In this document: positions 7,566 to 16,872 of the stretch, in pieces
Layout: every line of letters begins with the position of its first letter
Numbering within the stretch: the first letter of the stretch is position 1
Assembly: GCF_036248255.1 (NCBI RefSeq)
Contig: NZ_CP109178.1
Location: 992,001 to 1,056,000, forward strand
Source: Streptomyces sp. NBC_01717
GTDB taxonomy: Bacteria; Actinomycetota; Actinomycetes; Streptomycetales; Streptomycetaceae
Length of the DNA: 64,000 bases
Direction: 5' to 3'
Notes under the pieces: model-generated
Databases searched by the model: none
The model's input: the letters and a program-made list of their open reading frames with translations, nothing else
Told to the model about the DNA's origin: nothing
Position numbers and translations under genes: made by a program

Positions 7566-9518
7566 TCAGGAGAAGTCGGCGACGTTCTTCTCCGTCACGA
7601 CCTTCACCGGCACCTTGACCATGCTGTCGACCTGCTTGCCGCGCGCGGCCTCGACCGCGTTCTGCACGGCGATCTTCCCGAGTTCCTTCGGCTGCTGGGC
7701 GACCGAGGCGTACAGGGTGCCCGCGGCGACCGCCTTCAGGCCGTCGGGGGTGCCGTCGAACCCGACGACGTCGACGGACTTGCCGGCCTTGCTGCCGAGC
7801 GCCTTGACCGCGCCGAGCGCCATCTCGTCGTTCTCGGCGAAGACACCGGTGATGCGCGGGTGGGACTGCAGGAGGTTGGTCATGACGTCCAGGCCCTTCG
7901 TGCGGTCGAAGTCCGCGGGCTGCGAGGCGACGACCTTGATCCCCGGGTAGGCCTTCAGACCCTCGGTGAATCCCTTGCCGCGCTCGCGGCTGGCGGAGGT
8001 GCCCGCGGTGCCCTGGAGGACGACGATGTCGCCCTTGCCGCCGAGCTTCTCGGCGAGCGCCTTCGCGGCGAGCCTGCCGCCCGCGACGTTGTCGGAGGCG
8101 ACGAGCGTCGCCGTGTCCGCCTTGTTGACACCACGGTCGGCGGCGACCACCGGGATGTGCGCCTTGTTGGCGGCCCGCACCGCAGGTCCCACCGCGTCCG
8201 AGTCCACCGGGTTGACGATGATCGACTGCATGCCTGCGCCGGTGAAGTTCTGCAGCTGGTTGGCCTGCTGCGACGCGTCGTTCTGCGCGTCCGTCACGGT
8301 GAGGTCGATGCCGGCGTCCTTCGCCTCGGCCTGCGCGCCCGCCTTCATCTGGACGAAGAAGGGGTTGTTGAGCGTGGAGAGCGACATGCCGACCTTGGTG
8401 GTCGTACCGGAGTTGCCGGAGTTGAAGAAGGACACGGCTGCGACGACGGCCGCCACGCACACCGCGGCGATCGCGATTTTCGCGGCTCCCTTGCCCCGGG
8501 GCCCGGAAGCACCCGACGAGGGCGCCGACGTCGCGGACCCACCACCGGCCCGTCGGCGCACCGTGTCCAGCAGGACCGCGAGCGCGATCACGACACCGAT
8601 GACGACCTGCTGCCAGAAGGCCGAGACGGACAGCAGGTTGAGGCCGTTGCGGAGCACGGCGAGTATCAGCGCGCCGATCAGGGTTCCGGAGGCCTTGCCG
8701 ACGCCGCCCGCGAGGCTGGCGCCGCCGATGACGACCGCGGCGATCGCGTCCAGCTCGTACCCCTGAGCGGCCTGCGGCTGCGCGGAGACCAGGCGGGATG
8801 CGAGGACGATGCCCGCGACAGCGGCGAAGAGTCCGGACAGGGCGTAGATGACGAGCTTCTGCCGCTTGACGCGCAGGCCCGAGAGACGGGCCGCTTCCTC
8901 GTTGCCACCGATGGCGTACATCGAACGGCCGATGTACGTGCGCCCGAGGACGACCGCCGTCACCAGCCCCATCGCGACCATCACGAGGACGGGGACGGGC
9001 AGCCACCCGCCGAGCGTGTCGCCGAGCACCGAGACGGAGTCGGGGAAGGGGATCGGGCTGCCTTGCGAGATGACGAGGGACAGGCCGCGGCCGATCGAGA
9101 GCATCGCCAACGTGGCGATGAACGGCGGGAGTTTCCCGTACGAGACGAGGGCTCCGTTGACGAGACCGCAGGCGATACCAGTCGCCACGGCGAGGATCAC
9201 CGCGATCCACACGGGGACGCCTTCGGACGTCGCCATCCAGGCGAGCACGGTCGCCGAGAGCGCCGCCACCGAGCCGACGGAGAGGTCGATACCTGCCGAG
9301 ACGATGACGAAGGTCACGCCGAACGCGAGAATCGCCGTGACGGAGGCCTGCACACCCACATTCAGCAGGTTCTGAGTGGTGAGGAAGTCGCCGGAGAGCA
9401 GCGACATCGCCACCACCAGGACCACCAGGGCGCTCAGTGCGCCGTTGTCGAGCAGGATGCGGCGGAGCGCCGAGGCGCCACTTGCGCCCGAATTGCTCTT
9501 GAGCGTGTCAGTGGCCAC
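7566..9518 (-). CDS. ribose ABC transporter permease fused to its substrate-binding protein (RbsC-RbsB)
   Basis: A single 650-residue frame. Residues ~1-320 are an RbsC-type permease (AGIDLSVGSVAALSA, GRSMYAIGGNEEAARLSGL, AAVVIGGASLAGGVG). A Gly/Ser linker follows, then a hydrophobic segment near 346-366 that would anchor the rest outside the membrane. Residues ~373-650 are an RbsB-type periplasmic-binding-protein domain (MSLSTLNNPFFVQMKAGA, GVFAENDEMALGA, VVGFDGTPDG). The GTG at 9518 has GGAGGG upstream and overlaps the rbsA end by 11 bases; the ATG at 9536 lacks such a site. No separate rbsB is present. Confidence 0.92.
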   Translation of the reverse strand: MATDTLKSNSGASGASALRRILLDNGALSALVVLVVAMSLLSGDFLTTQNLLNVGVQASVTAILAFGVTFVIVSAGIDLSVGSVAALSATVLAWMATSEGVPVWIAVILAVATGIACGLVNGALVSYGKLPPFIATLAMLSIGRGLSLVISQGSPIPFPDSVSVLGDTLGGWLPVPVLVMVAMGLVTAVVLGRTYIGRSMYAIGGNEEAARLSGLRVKRQKLVIYALSGLFAAVAGIVLASRLVSAQPQAAQGYELDAIAAVVIGGASLAGGVGKASGTLIGALILAVLRNGLNLLSVSAFWQQVVIGVVIALAVLLDTVRRRAGGGSATSAPSSGASGPRGKGAAKIAIAAVCVAAVVAAVSFFNSGNSGTTTKVGMSLSTLNNPFFVQMKAGAQAEAKDAGIDLTVTDAQNDASQQANQLQNFTGAGMQSIIVNPVDSDAVGPAVRAANKAHIPVVAADRGVNKADTATLVASDNVAGGRLAAKALAEKLGGKGDIVVLQGTAGTSASRERGKGFTEGLKAYPGIKVVASQPADFDRTKGLDVMTNLLQSHPRITGVFAENDEMALGAVKALGSKAGKSVDVVGFDGTPDGLKAVAAGTLYASVAQQPKELGKIAVQNAVEAARGKQVDSMVKVPVKVVTEKNVADFS

Positions 9519-11052
9519 GGGAGCCCTCCACTTCATCGTTCACATCTGGGGTGGTTGTTACGGACGGGCCGCTGACGGCGAGCGCCATGACCGCGTCCTG
9601 GGTCGCTTCGTGCGCGGGCAGTTCGCCGGCGATCCGACCCTGGGCCATGACGAGCACCCGGTCGCTCATGCCGAGGACTTCGGGAAGGTCGCTGGAGATC
9701 ATCAGGACCGCGTGGCCGGAGGCCGTCAGTTGGTTGATGAGCTGATAGATCTCGACCTTCGCGCCGACGTCGATGCCTCGGGTCGGCTCGTCGAGGATCA
9801 GCACCCTGGTATCGGCGAGCAGCCACTTCCCGATGACGACCTTCTGCTGGTTGCCGCCGGAGAGAGTCCGGACGTGCTGGCCGAGGCCTGCCATCCGTAC
9901 GCCGAGCTCCTCGGCGATCCGGGCGGCGGCGGTGCGCTGCCCCTTGAGGTCCACGAGACCGCCGCGGCTGGCCGAACGCAGCGTGACCAGGCCGAGGTTC
10001 TCCTGCACCGAGGCGTCGAGCACGAGGCCCTGCCCCTTGCGGTCCTCGGGCACGAGCCCGATCCCGGCGCCCATGGCCGCGTTCACGTCGCCCTTGCCCA
10101 GCCGCTCGCCGCCCACCTCGACGCTCCCCGCGTCGTAGATGTCGGCGCCGAAGACGGCGCGGACGACCTCGGTGCGGCCGGCGCCGACGAGTCCGGCGAG
10201 TCCGACGACCTCTCCGGCGTGCACGTCGAAGCTGATGTCGTGGAAGACGCCGCCGCGGGTCAGCCCGCGCACGGAGAGCAACGCTTCGCCCGTCTCCGGG
10301 CGTTCGCGCGGATACTGCTGCTCGATGCTGCGCCCGACCATCAGCCGTACGAGCTCGTTCTCGGGGGTCGTGGCGGGCACCTGGTCGATGCTGCGGCCGT
10401 CGCGCAGAACGGTGACCCGGTCGCCGAGCGCCGCGATCTCCTCCAGGTGGTGGGTGATGAAGACGATCCCCACGCCGTCCGCGCGCAGCTGCCGGACGAT
10501 CCGGAAGAGCTTGTCCACCTCTTCGCTGGTCAGCACGGCGGTCGGCTCGTCCATGATCAGGACGCGGGCGTTCAGGCTGAGAGCCTTGGCGATCTCCACC
10601 ATCTGGAGCCGGGCGATGCCCAGTTCGCGCACCTTGGCCTTCGGTGAGACGTGCACGCCGACCCGGCGCAGGAGTTCCTCGGCGTCCGCCTCCATCTTCT
10701 TGCGGTCGATCATGCCGAAGCGCCGCGGCTGGCGGCCGAGGAAGATGTTCTCGGCGACGGTCAGCTCGGGCACCAGGTTGAATTCCTGGTAGATGGTGGC
10801 GATCCCGAGCCGTTCGGCGTCCTGGGCGCCGTGGACCCGCACCTCGTTACCGTCGACCAGGATCCGCCCGCTGTCCGGGCGGTAGGCGCCGGAGAGCATC
10901 TTGATCAGCGTGCTCTTGCCTGCGCCGTTCTCACCGAGCAGGACGTGCACCTCGCCGCGGCGCAGGTCGAAGTCGACGGAGTCCAGCGCGACCACGCCGG
11001 GGAAGGTCTTTCGTATTCCCTCGATACGCAGCAACTCGTCCTGGCTGCTCAC
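9508..11052 (-). CDS. rbsA: ribose ABC transporter ATP-binding protein RbsA
   Basis: 514-residue tandem ATPase of the sugar-import class. The first half has Walker A GENGAGKST and a full ABC domain. The second half has the degenerate GLVGAGRTE typical of the family, signature LSGGNQQKV and Walker B VLILDEPTRGID. It energises the RbsC-RbsB fusion that follows. The GTG at 11052 is preceded by GGAGGAG, and GTGA overlaps the regulator's stop by 4 bases, so rbsR and rbsA are coupled. Confidence 0.95.
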   Translation of the reverse strand: MSSQDELLRIEGIRKTFPGVVALDSVDFDLRRGEVHVLLGENGAGKSTLIKMLSGAYRPDSGRILVDGNEVRVHGAQDAERLGIATIYQEFNLVPELTVAENIFLGRQPRRFGMIDRKKMEADAEELLRRVGVHVSPKAKVRELGIARLQMVEIAKALSLNARVLIMDEPTAVLTSEEVDKLFRIVRQLRADGVGIVFITHHLEEIAALGDRVTVLRDGRSIDQVPATTPENELVRLMVGRSIEQQYPRERPETGEALLSVRGLTRGGVFHDISFDVHAGEVVGLAGLVGAGRTEVVRAVFGADIYDAGSVEVGGERLGKGDVNAAMGAGIGLVPEDRKGQGLVLDASVQENLGLVTLRSASRGGLVDLKGQRTAAARIAEELGVRMAGLGQHVRTLSGGNQQKVVIGKWLLADTRVLILDEPTRGIDVGAKVEIYQLINQLTASGHAVLMISSDLPEVLGMSDRVLVMAQGRIAGELPAHEATQDAVMALAVSGPSVTTTPDVNDEVEGSRGH

Positions 11053-12065
11053 AGGTTGCTCCTCCGGTTCGAAGCGGGCTCGCCGCACGACCTGCGTACG
11101 ACGAGACTTGCGGAAAGGGTGACGGACTGCGGAGGCCGGCCCTCGATGACGTCGACCAGCGCCCTTACGGCGGCTCGGCCGAGGTCTCCGGTCGGCTGGG
11201 CGATCGCCGTGATCGGCGGATCGGTGTGGACGAACCACGGGATGTCGTCGAACGCGGCGAGCGCGATGTCCTGCGGAACCCGCAGCCCGTGGGCACGGAT
11301 CGCGTCGAGTGCGCCGAGGGCCATCAGGTTGTCGGCGGCGAAGACCGCGTCGGGCGGCTCGGGCAGGGCCAGGAATCGCTCAGTGGCACGGCGTCCGCTG
11401 TCCGCCTGGAAGTCGCCCTGCCCGATGTAGGCGTCGGGCAGCGGAAGCCCGTGCTCACCCAAGGCGTCGCGAAAGGCCTCGACGCGCTCGCTGCCGGTGG
11501 TGGTGGCAGCCGGGCCCGCGATGATCGCGAGCCGGCGGTGGCCGAGGCGGTGCAGATGGGCGACGAGGTCCCGCACGGCGGGACATCCGTCGGCGCGCAC
11601 CACCGGCACGTCCACCCCGGGAATCCAGCGGTCCACGAAGACCATGGGGGTGCCGGCACGCGCGGCGTCGAGTATCTGCGGGGATCCGCCGTCGGTGGGC
11701 GAGACCAGGAGCCCGTCGATCCGGCGGTCGAGGAGCGTACGGACGTGGTGGTCCTGCAGCTCGGGCCGCTCGTCGGCGTTTCCGATGATGACGCTGTACC
11801 CGAGGGCGCGCGCCTCTTCCTCGACCGCGCGGGCCAGTGCGGTGAAGTACGGGTTGAGTACGTCGCTGATGATCAGCCCGAGGGTGCGCGTCTGGTCGGT
11901 GCGCAGCGACCGGGCGACGGCATTGGGCCGGTAGCCGAGCGCGTCGACAGCGGCGAGGACGCGGGCTCTCGCGTCGGGGCTGACGGACGGATGACTGTTG
12001 AGGACACGCGACACCGTGGCGACGGACACGCCCGCCTCGGCTGCGACATCTTTGATGCTCGCCAC
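11049..12065 (-). CDS. rbsR: LacI-family ribose operon repressor
   Basis: 338 aa. The N-terminal helix-turn-helix and hinge (IKDVAAEAGVSVATVSRVLN, with GYRPNAVARSLR) are followed by a periplasmic-binding-like effector domain. First gene of the rbs operon. The GTG at 12065 has AAGGAGGTG upstream. Two copies of an operator-like 15-mer lie 73-109 bases before it, which fits autoregulation with ribose as inducer. The effector is inferred from operon context, not from residues. Confidence 0.9.
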   Translation of the reverse strand: MASIKDVAAEAGVSVATVSRVLNSHPSVSPDARARVLAAVDALGYRPNAVARSLRTDQTRTLGLIISDVLNPYFTALARAVEEEARALGYSVIIGNADERPELQDHHVRTLLDRRIDGLLVSPTDGGSPQILDAARAGTPMVFVDRWIPGVDVPVVRADGCPAVRDLVAHLHRLGHRRLAIIAGPAATTTGSERVEAFRDALGEHGLPLPDAYIGQGDFQADSGRRATERFLALPEPPDAVFAADNLMALGALDAIRAHGLRVPQDIALAAFDDIPWFVHTDPPITAIAQPTGDLGRAAVRALVDVIEGRPPQSVTLSASLVVRRSCGEPASNRRSNL

Positions 12066-12137
12066 TGCCGGACCACCTCCTTGTGGTTTCCGTGAGCATC
12101 GGATCCAGAGGGTGACGCGGTCGGCGCCGAGGCTCGT

Positions 12138-12174
12138 GGAAACGATTACACGAGCAATTGGAAACGATTACACG
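12138..12174. promoter_or_regulatory. double LacI-type operator before the rbs operon
   Basis: GGAAACGATTACACG occurs twice as a perfect direct repeat, at 12138-12152 and 12160-12174, 22 bases apart. On the minus strand each reads CGTGTAATCGTTTCC, with the CG-centred core expected of LacI-family operators. Position just upstream of rbsR makes them the likely RbsR sites. Confidence 0.75.
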
Positions 12175-12338
12175 CCTCAGAAGCAAGACCCTCCCGACAC
12201 AGCGAGACGCAACCGTAATAAAGCGATGCTCACATGAGCGCGACCTGCAGTGCTCGCGGTCCCGTGCAACCTCCACGCAACGTCGTGCGGGGTTACCTGG
12301 AGCCACCGCATCGGTATCGGACAGCGAAAGGCCGACAC

Positions 12339-12701
12339 GTGACCCCCTCGGACGCACCGCTCGTGGAGCTCACCCCCGCAGCCGCCGATCTGGTGCGGCG
12401 GCTGCGCGAGGCCCACGGGCCGCTGATGTTCCACCAGTCCGGCGGCTGCTGCGACGGCAGTGCGCCCATGTGCTACCAGGACGGCGAGTTCCGTACCGGC
12501 AACTCCGACGTGCTGCTCGCCTCGCTCACGGTCGACGGGGTCGCGGAGCGCGTCCCCTTCTGGATGTCGAAGAGCCAGTTCGAGGTGTGGGCGCACACCC
12601 GCCTGATCGTCGATGTGGTGGCGGGGCGTGGCAGCGGGTTCTCGCTGGAGGCACCGGAGGGGGTCCGGTTCCTGATCCGGTCGCGCCTCGTCGGCGCCTG
12701 A
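12339..12701 (+). CDS. DUF779 family protein
   Basis: 120 aa. A cysteine-rich motif, HQSGGCCDGSAPMC, near residue 30 is the hallmark of the DUF779 family. Members are usually found beside acetaldehyde or alcohol dehydrogenases, but here no such gene is adjacent, and the biochemical role is unknown. The GTG at 12339 follows GAAAGG; a longer frame from 12234 is possible but lacks support. It is divergent from the rbs operon. Confidence 0.8.
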   Translation: MTPSDAPLVELTPAAADLVRRLREAHGPLMFHQSGGCCDGSAPMCYQDGEFRTGNSDVLLASLTVDGVAERVPFWMSKSQFEVWAHTRLIVDVVAGRGSGFSLEAPEGVRFLIRSRLVGA

Positions 12702-12732
12702 TCCGCGCAGGCCGCGCCCCCGACCCTGTACG

Positions 12733-12850
12733 TCACCGCGCGTCGCGCAGCGCCGCGATGCCGTTGAACACGCCGACGCAGGCCGCGCCATCGCGACCGA
12801 TGGTGATCGGCGCCGAGTTGTTCTTGTACGAGGGGCCCGTGCCCGTCACC
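12733..12850 (-). pseudogene. possible relic of a LamG-like C-terminus
   Basis: A minus-strand stretch reads YKNNSAPITIGRDGAACVG and then VFNGIAALRDAR before a stop. This resembles the last strands of LamG/concanavalin-type sugar-binding domains, but no start or upstream domain remains. Fragment only; the assignment rests on a short resemblance. Confidence 0.25.
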
Positions 12851-13033
12851 CTGCGTCGGCGGATTCACCGGTGCTGAAGTCGACCGCGGCGGGTTACCAG
12901 GTGTCGACGTCCCCGAAGAGGTCGGCTTACGTGCGGGGTCGCACCGCCGCCGAACGCCGGAGCGACCCCCTTGAGGTGTCCACTGAAGTGCCCTGTGTTT
13001 CATGACTGGTTCACTGCGCCACAACAAGTCCGA

Positions 13034-13228
13034 TCAGGGCGCGAGGCTGCTGACGACGTCGGCCGTGGCCGTGAGCCCCTCCTGAATGCTCGGCGCCATG
13101 CTCGTCCCCGCCAGGAAGAATCCGAGCAGCGCGCAGACGATCGCGTGCGAGAGCTTCAGTCCGCCGTTGCGGAGGAAGATCACCGCAAGGACCAGCAGTA
13201 ACAGCACCAGTGAGATCGAAATGGCCAT
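13034..13228 (-). CDS. small single-pass membrane protein, unknown function
   Basis: 64 aa. Residues ~4-21 (ISISLVLLLLVLAVIFL) form a transmembrane helix, and a second hydrophobic stretch (AIVCALLGFFLAG) lies at ~30-45. The rest is short and polar. The ATG at 13228 has GGAGGAGG six bases upstream, which is strong for a gene this small. I do not recognise a named family. It stands alone between convergent DUF779 and the GDPD-like gene. Confidence 0.7.
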   Translation of the reverse strand: MAISISLVLLLLVLAVIFLRNGGLKLSHAIVCALLGFFLAGTSMAPSIQEGLTATADVVSSLAP

Positions 13229-13362
13229 GGCCAACCTCCTCCGCCGCGCCGGAATGCGGCATTCGGCCGCCAGTGTGGCGTAACGAAGGGGCCATCCGGC
13301 GCACTGGCGTGTCCGCCATCCGGGTGTTGACTGACTGTCACCGCCGCAGGCCCTACGGCCCG

Positions 13363-14256
13363 TCAGACGCCTTCCCGGGTGCCGCTGTTCTTCGCGCGGA
13401 GGAAGAGCTCGAGCCCGGCCAGGTCATCCGTGTTGAGATGGTCGACCCCGGCGGCCAGCAGTTCGGTCCAGACGGCGTCGCGCTCGGGTCCCGCGACGTC
13501 CGGCGTCGCCCAGAAGCGGACGCGCTGCCCGCCGCGGTGGGCTGCGCCGACGAGGGCGCGGAGCCTGTCCCGCTCGGCGGCGGGGAACGAGCCCGTGCCC
13601 AGCCAGCCGAAGCTCTCGGTCCAGTTGCTGCTGATGAGCGGGATGAATGAGGCTGTCGCCGCGGTGCCGAGGTCGTCGAGCCTGCCGTCGTAGAAGGCGA
13701 GGCGCGTGCGCTGCCCCTCCATCGGGACCCGTGCGGCGCGGTCGCCGGAGATGACGGGGGTGACTGCGCCTGCGCGTACCCGGCCGTCGTGGTACGAAGT
13801 CAGCATCCGGCGGTACCGCCGTAGTTGCCGGTCGAGCTCCAGGTAGGCGGCGGCGCCGTCCGTCTTGATGTCGATGAGCAGCTGCACGGGTTCGCGGTAC
13901 CCGGCGTACACCGTGCCGTGGTTGGCCCTGACCCTGGCCAGCAACGGGTCAAGGTAGAGCGACGCAAGGGTGCGGGTGGGGTCCAGGTCGGTGGCTTCGT
14001 GGGCGACGAGCAACTCCCCGTCCACGAGGAAGATGTCCGCCTCGACGCTGGTGAACCCGTGAGAGAGAGCGTCGTGGAGTGGGTGCGTGTGGAGGTAGTC
14101 GTTGTGCGCGTGGGCCTGTCGCAGCGGGCGTAGGGGCGGGCGGTGCCGCGCGGCGACGGGCGCGGCGGCCGCGGCCGGCTGAAGGGGGACGGCTGCGCCT
14201 GCGGCCAGGGTGGCAAGGGCGGTGGTGACGACGCGACGGCGGGTCGGGAACGCCAT
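13363..14256 (-). CDS. secreted PI-PLC/GDPD-like phosphodiesterase
   Basis: 297 aa with an N-terminal export signal containing twin arginines (FPTRRRVVTTALATLAAGA), possibly Tat-dependent. The mature part begins with HAHNDYLHTHPLHDAL, followed by SVEADIFLVDGELLVAHE. These supply the His, Glu/Asp and His residues of the PI-PLC/glycerophosphodiester phosphodiesterase barrel. QLLIDIKTDG near residue 120 adds another barrel strand. The likely activity is on extracellular phosphodiesters; the substrate is not known. The ATG at 14256 has a GGGAG site. Confidence 0.8.
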   Translation of the reverse strand: MAFPTRRRVVTTALATLAAGAAVPLQPAAAAAPVAARHRPPLRPLRQAHAHNDYLHTHPLHDALSHGFTSVEADIFLVDGELLVAHEATDLDPTRTLASLYLDPLLARVRANHGTVYAGYREPVQLLIDIKTDGAAAYLELDRQLRRYRRMLTSYHDGRVRAGAVTPVISGDRAARVPMEGQRTRLAFYDGRLDDLGTAATASFIPLISSNWTESFGWLGTGSFPAAERDRLRALVGAAHRGGQRVRFWATPDVAGPERDAVWTELLAAGVDHLNTDDLAGLELFLRAKNSGTREGV

Positions 14257-14493
14257 GAATTCTCCCGGGAACGAGGTGCGGACCGGACGGGCGGACGCGA
14301 CCGAGTATGGGTCCGGAGCGACACCGTTGGGCAGGTACCTGCCAAGAGTTGACGCGGTCGTCGACCGTCCGTCGACTGCCGTTCCCCCGGGCGGACGGGC
14401 TCGTGGGTGGAGCGGGGCGTGGCCGGTCTGCATGGTCCTGTTCGATCGGGCCCCTGCTCTGCACCGCCCGGCCACCCGGCCGGAACGACGAAG

Positions 14494-14526
14494 GGGGCAG
14501 GGATATATGGCACATGTCCCTGCCCC
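14494..14526. terminator. hairpin terminator after the acyl-CoA dehydrogenase operon
   Basis: GGGGCAGGGA (14494-14503) and TCCCTGCCCC (14517-14526) form a perfect 10-base stem with a 13-base loop. It lies 29 bases past the stop of the second acyl-CoA dehydrogenase, on the side where its transcript ends. Confidence 0.65.
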
Positions 14527-14554
14527 ACGTCCCGCCGACATGGGCGCGGTTCCG

Positions 14555-15682
14555 CTACGGCGCGGGCAGTTCCATCAGTTCGGCGATCGCCTCGCGATGG
14601 CTTCCGGCCGTGCCGTACGCGATCGCGTCGGCCTTGGCCCGCTTCAGATACAGGTGCGCGGGGTGCTCCCACGTCATACCGATGCCGCCGTGCAGCTGGA
14701 TGCACTCCTCCGCGGCGTGGACCGCGACCTTGGAGCAGTACGCCTGTGCCACAGCCACCGCGAGGGGCGTGTCGGGGCTGCCGGTCGCGAGGGCGTCCGC
14801 GGCGTTTCGCGCAGCGGCGCGGGCCGAGACGACCTCCAGCCAGAGCTGCGCCATCCGGTGCTTGAGCGCCTGGAACGACCCGATGGGCCGGTTGAACTGA
14901 TGTCGTTCGCGGGTGTACCTGACCGTCTCGGTCAGGCACCACTCGGCGAGGCCGAGCTGCTCGGAGGCGAGCAGTCCGGCACCGGCGAGCAGCCCGCGGC
15001 GTACGGCGGAGCGTGCCGCTACCGCGTCGGCGAGGCGGGTTCCGGTGGCGGCGGTGAGGGTGACGGTGGCGAGCGGGCGGGTCTGGTCGAGCGCGACGAG
15101 CGGCTCGACGGTGACGCCGGGCGCAGCCGCCTCGACCGCGTACAGGCCGTCGGTGGTCGGCACGAGCAGTACATCGGCTGCGGCGGCGTCGGCGACCGCC
15201 GTGACGGTGCCGTCCAGCGTGCCGGTCACGGCCTCGGCCGCCGAGCTGTTCTCCGGCGCCGCGGGGAACGGCACGGCGAGGACCGCGACCTTGCGTCCTG
15301 CGGCCAGCTCGCCGAGGAGTTCGGCGACCGGACCGTCCTCGCTCCCCAGGGCGAGGAGTGCCTCGGTCGCGACGACCGCGCTGGTCAGGTAGGGGGCGGG
15401 GGCCACGCTGCGGCCCAGTTCCTCCAGGACGACCGCAGCCTCGCGATGGCCGGCGCCCTGGCCGCCGAGTTTCTCCGGCACGAGCAGCCCGGCGGCGCCG
15501 ATGTCGGCGCCGAGAGCCTTCCACAGCTGCGGGTCGTACGGCGTGTCGGACTCGATGCGGGCGATTACTGTCGGCGCGTCGGACCGGTCGGCGAGCAACG
15601 ACCGTACGGCGGCCCGCAGGTCGTCCTCGGCCTCCGAGTACAGCAGATCGGGCGCCACGGTCTCTTCGGTCTGTGCTGTCAT
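14555..15682 (-). CDS. acyl-CoA dehydrogenase, second subunit of a pair
   Basis: 375 aa. The C-terminal part carries family motifs (RYTRERHQFNRPIGSFQALK, ECIQLHGGIGMTWEHPAHLY). The N-terminal domain is more divergent than in classic enzymes. Two adjacent, coupled acyl-CoA dehydrogenase genes are typical of actinobacterial heterotetrameric enzymes that act on bulky or branched acyl-CoAs; I infer the same here. Its ATG overlaps the stop of the first subunit by 4 bases. Confidence 0.88.
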   Translation of the reverse strand: MTAQTEETVAPDLLYSEAEDDLRAAVRSLLADRSDAPTVIARIESDTPYDPQLWKALGADIGAAGLLVPEKLGGQGAGHREAAVVLEELGRSVAPAPYLTSAVVATEALLALGSEDGPVAELLGELAAGRKVAVLAVPFPAAPENSSAAEAVTGTLDGTVTAVADAAAADVLLVPTTDGLYAVEAAAPGVTVEPLVALDQTRPLATVTLTAATGTRLADAVAARSAVRRGLLAGAGLLASEQLGLAEWCLTETVRYTRERHQFNRPIGSFQALKHRMAQLWLEVVSARAAARNAADALATGSPDTPLAVAVAQAYCSKVAVHAAEECIQLHGGIGMTWEHPAHLYLKRAKADAIAYGTAGSHREAIAELMELPAP

Positions 15683-16872
15683 CGGGACAGGTCCTTCCAG
15701 GCGACGTCCTTGTCGTTGCGTGGCTCGGCGGGCAGCCCGAGGACGCGTTCGGCGACGATGTTCAGCAGAACCTCGCTCGTGCCGCCCTCGATCGAGTTGC
15801 CCTTGGACCGCAGATAGCGGTAGCCCGCATCGCGTCCGGTGAAGTCGACCAGGTCCGGTCGGCGCATCGTCCAGTCGCTGTACAACAGCCCGTCCTCGCC
15901 GAGGAGTTCGACCTCAAGTCCGCTGATCTCCTGGTTGAGTCGGGCGAAGGCGAGTTTCATGCCGGAGCCTTCAGGGCCCGGCTGCCCGGCGACGAGCTGC
16001 TGGCGCAGCCGTTCGCCGGCGAGCCTGGCGACCTCGGCCTCGACCCAGAGGGTGAGCAGCCGCTGGTGGAGATCGTGGGTGCGCAGTTCGGGACGTTCGC
16101 GCCAGGTCTTGGCAACCGGGCCGATCATGCCGCCCTCGCGCGGGATCCGGGATCCGCCGATCGAGACGCGCTCGTTCATGAGGGTGGTCTGGGCGACCTT
16201 CCAGCCGGCGCCGACCGGGCCGAGCCGTCGGCTGTCTGGGATACGTACGCCGGTGAGGAAGACCTCGTTGAACTCGGCCTCGCCGGTGATCTGACGCAGC
16301 GGCCGTACCTCGACACCCGGGTCGGTCATGTCGCAGATGAAGTAGCTGATGCCTCGGTGCTTGGGCAGGTCCGGGTCGGTGCGGGCGATGAGTATCGCCC
16401 ATCGGGCCACATGGGCACTGGACGTCCAGACCTTCTGGCCGTCGACGATCCAGTCCCCGTCGGCCGCTTCGCGCACGGCGCGGGTGCCCAGCGCGGCCAG
16501 GTCGGACCCGGCGCCCGGCTCGCTGAAGAGCTGGCACCACACCTCCTCGCCGACCCACAGGGGGCGCAGGAAGCGCCGCTTCTGCTCCTCGGTGCCGAAG
16601 CCGAGGATGGTGGGGGCGGCCATGCCGAGGCCGATACCGATGCGGCGCGGGTCGTTGTCGGGGGCGCCTGCTGCGGCGAGTTCGGCGTCAACGACCGGCT
16701 GCAGGGAGCGGGGTGCGTCGAGTCCGCCGAGCCCGGCCGGATAGTGCACCCACGCGAGGCCGGCGTCGAAGCGGGCCCGCAGGAAGTCCGTGCGTTCCGT
16801 GGTGGCCGGGGGGTGCGCGGCAAGCAGCTCCCGGGTGCGGCGGCGGAGTTCGGCCGCGTCGATGGCCGTCAT
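15679..16872 (-). CDS. acyl-CoA dehydrogenase, first subunit of a pair
   Basis: 397 aa. Clear FAD-dependent acyl-CoA dehydrogenase: CQLFSEPGAGSDLAALGTRA and the C-terminal SKGNSIEGGTSEVLLNIVAE. It oxidises an acyl-CoA to the trans-2-enoyl-CoA, passing electrons to ETF. The start ATG at 16872 overlaps the stop of the quinone oxidoreductase by 4 bases and its own stop overlaps the second subunit, so all three are one coupled operon. Substrate unknown. Confidence 0.92.
   Translation of the reverse strand: MTAIDAAELRRRTRELLAAHPPATTERTDFLRARFDAGLAWVHYPAGLGGLDAPRSLQPVVDAELAAAGAPDNDPRRIGIGLGMAAPTILGFGTEEQKRRFLRPLWVGEEVWCQLFSEPGAGSDLAALGTRAVREAADGDWIVDGQKVWTSSAHVARWAILIARTDPDLPKHRGISYFICDMTDPGVEVRPLRQITGEAEFNEVFLTGVRIPDSRRLGPVGAGWKVAQTTLMNERVSIGGSRIPREGGMIGPVAKTWRERPELRTHDLHQRLLTLWVEAEVARLAGERLRQQLVAGQPGPEGSGMKLAFARLNQEISGLEVELLGEDGLLYSDWTMRRPDLVDFTGRDAGYRYLRSKGNSIEGGTSEVLLNIVAERVLGLPAEPRNDKDVAWKDLSR

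Noticed and set aside
6622..9210. 862-codon frame extending ribokinase upstream
   Set aside because: The upstream two thirds are out of frame with the RbsC-RbsB fusion and Arg/Gly-rich; ribokinase has its own ATG and strong ribosome site at 7527.
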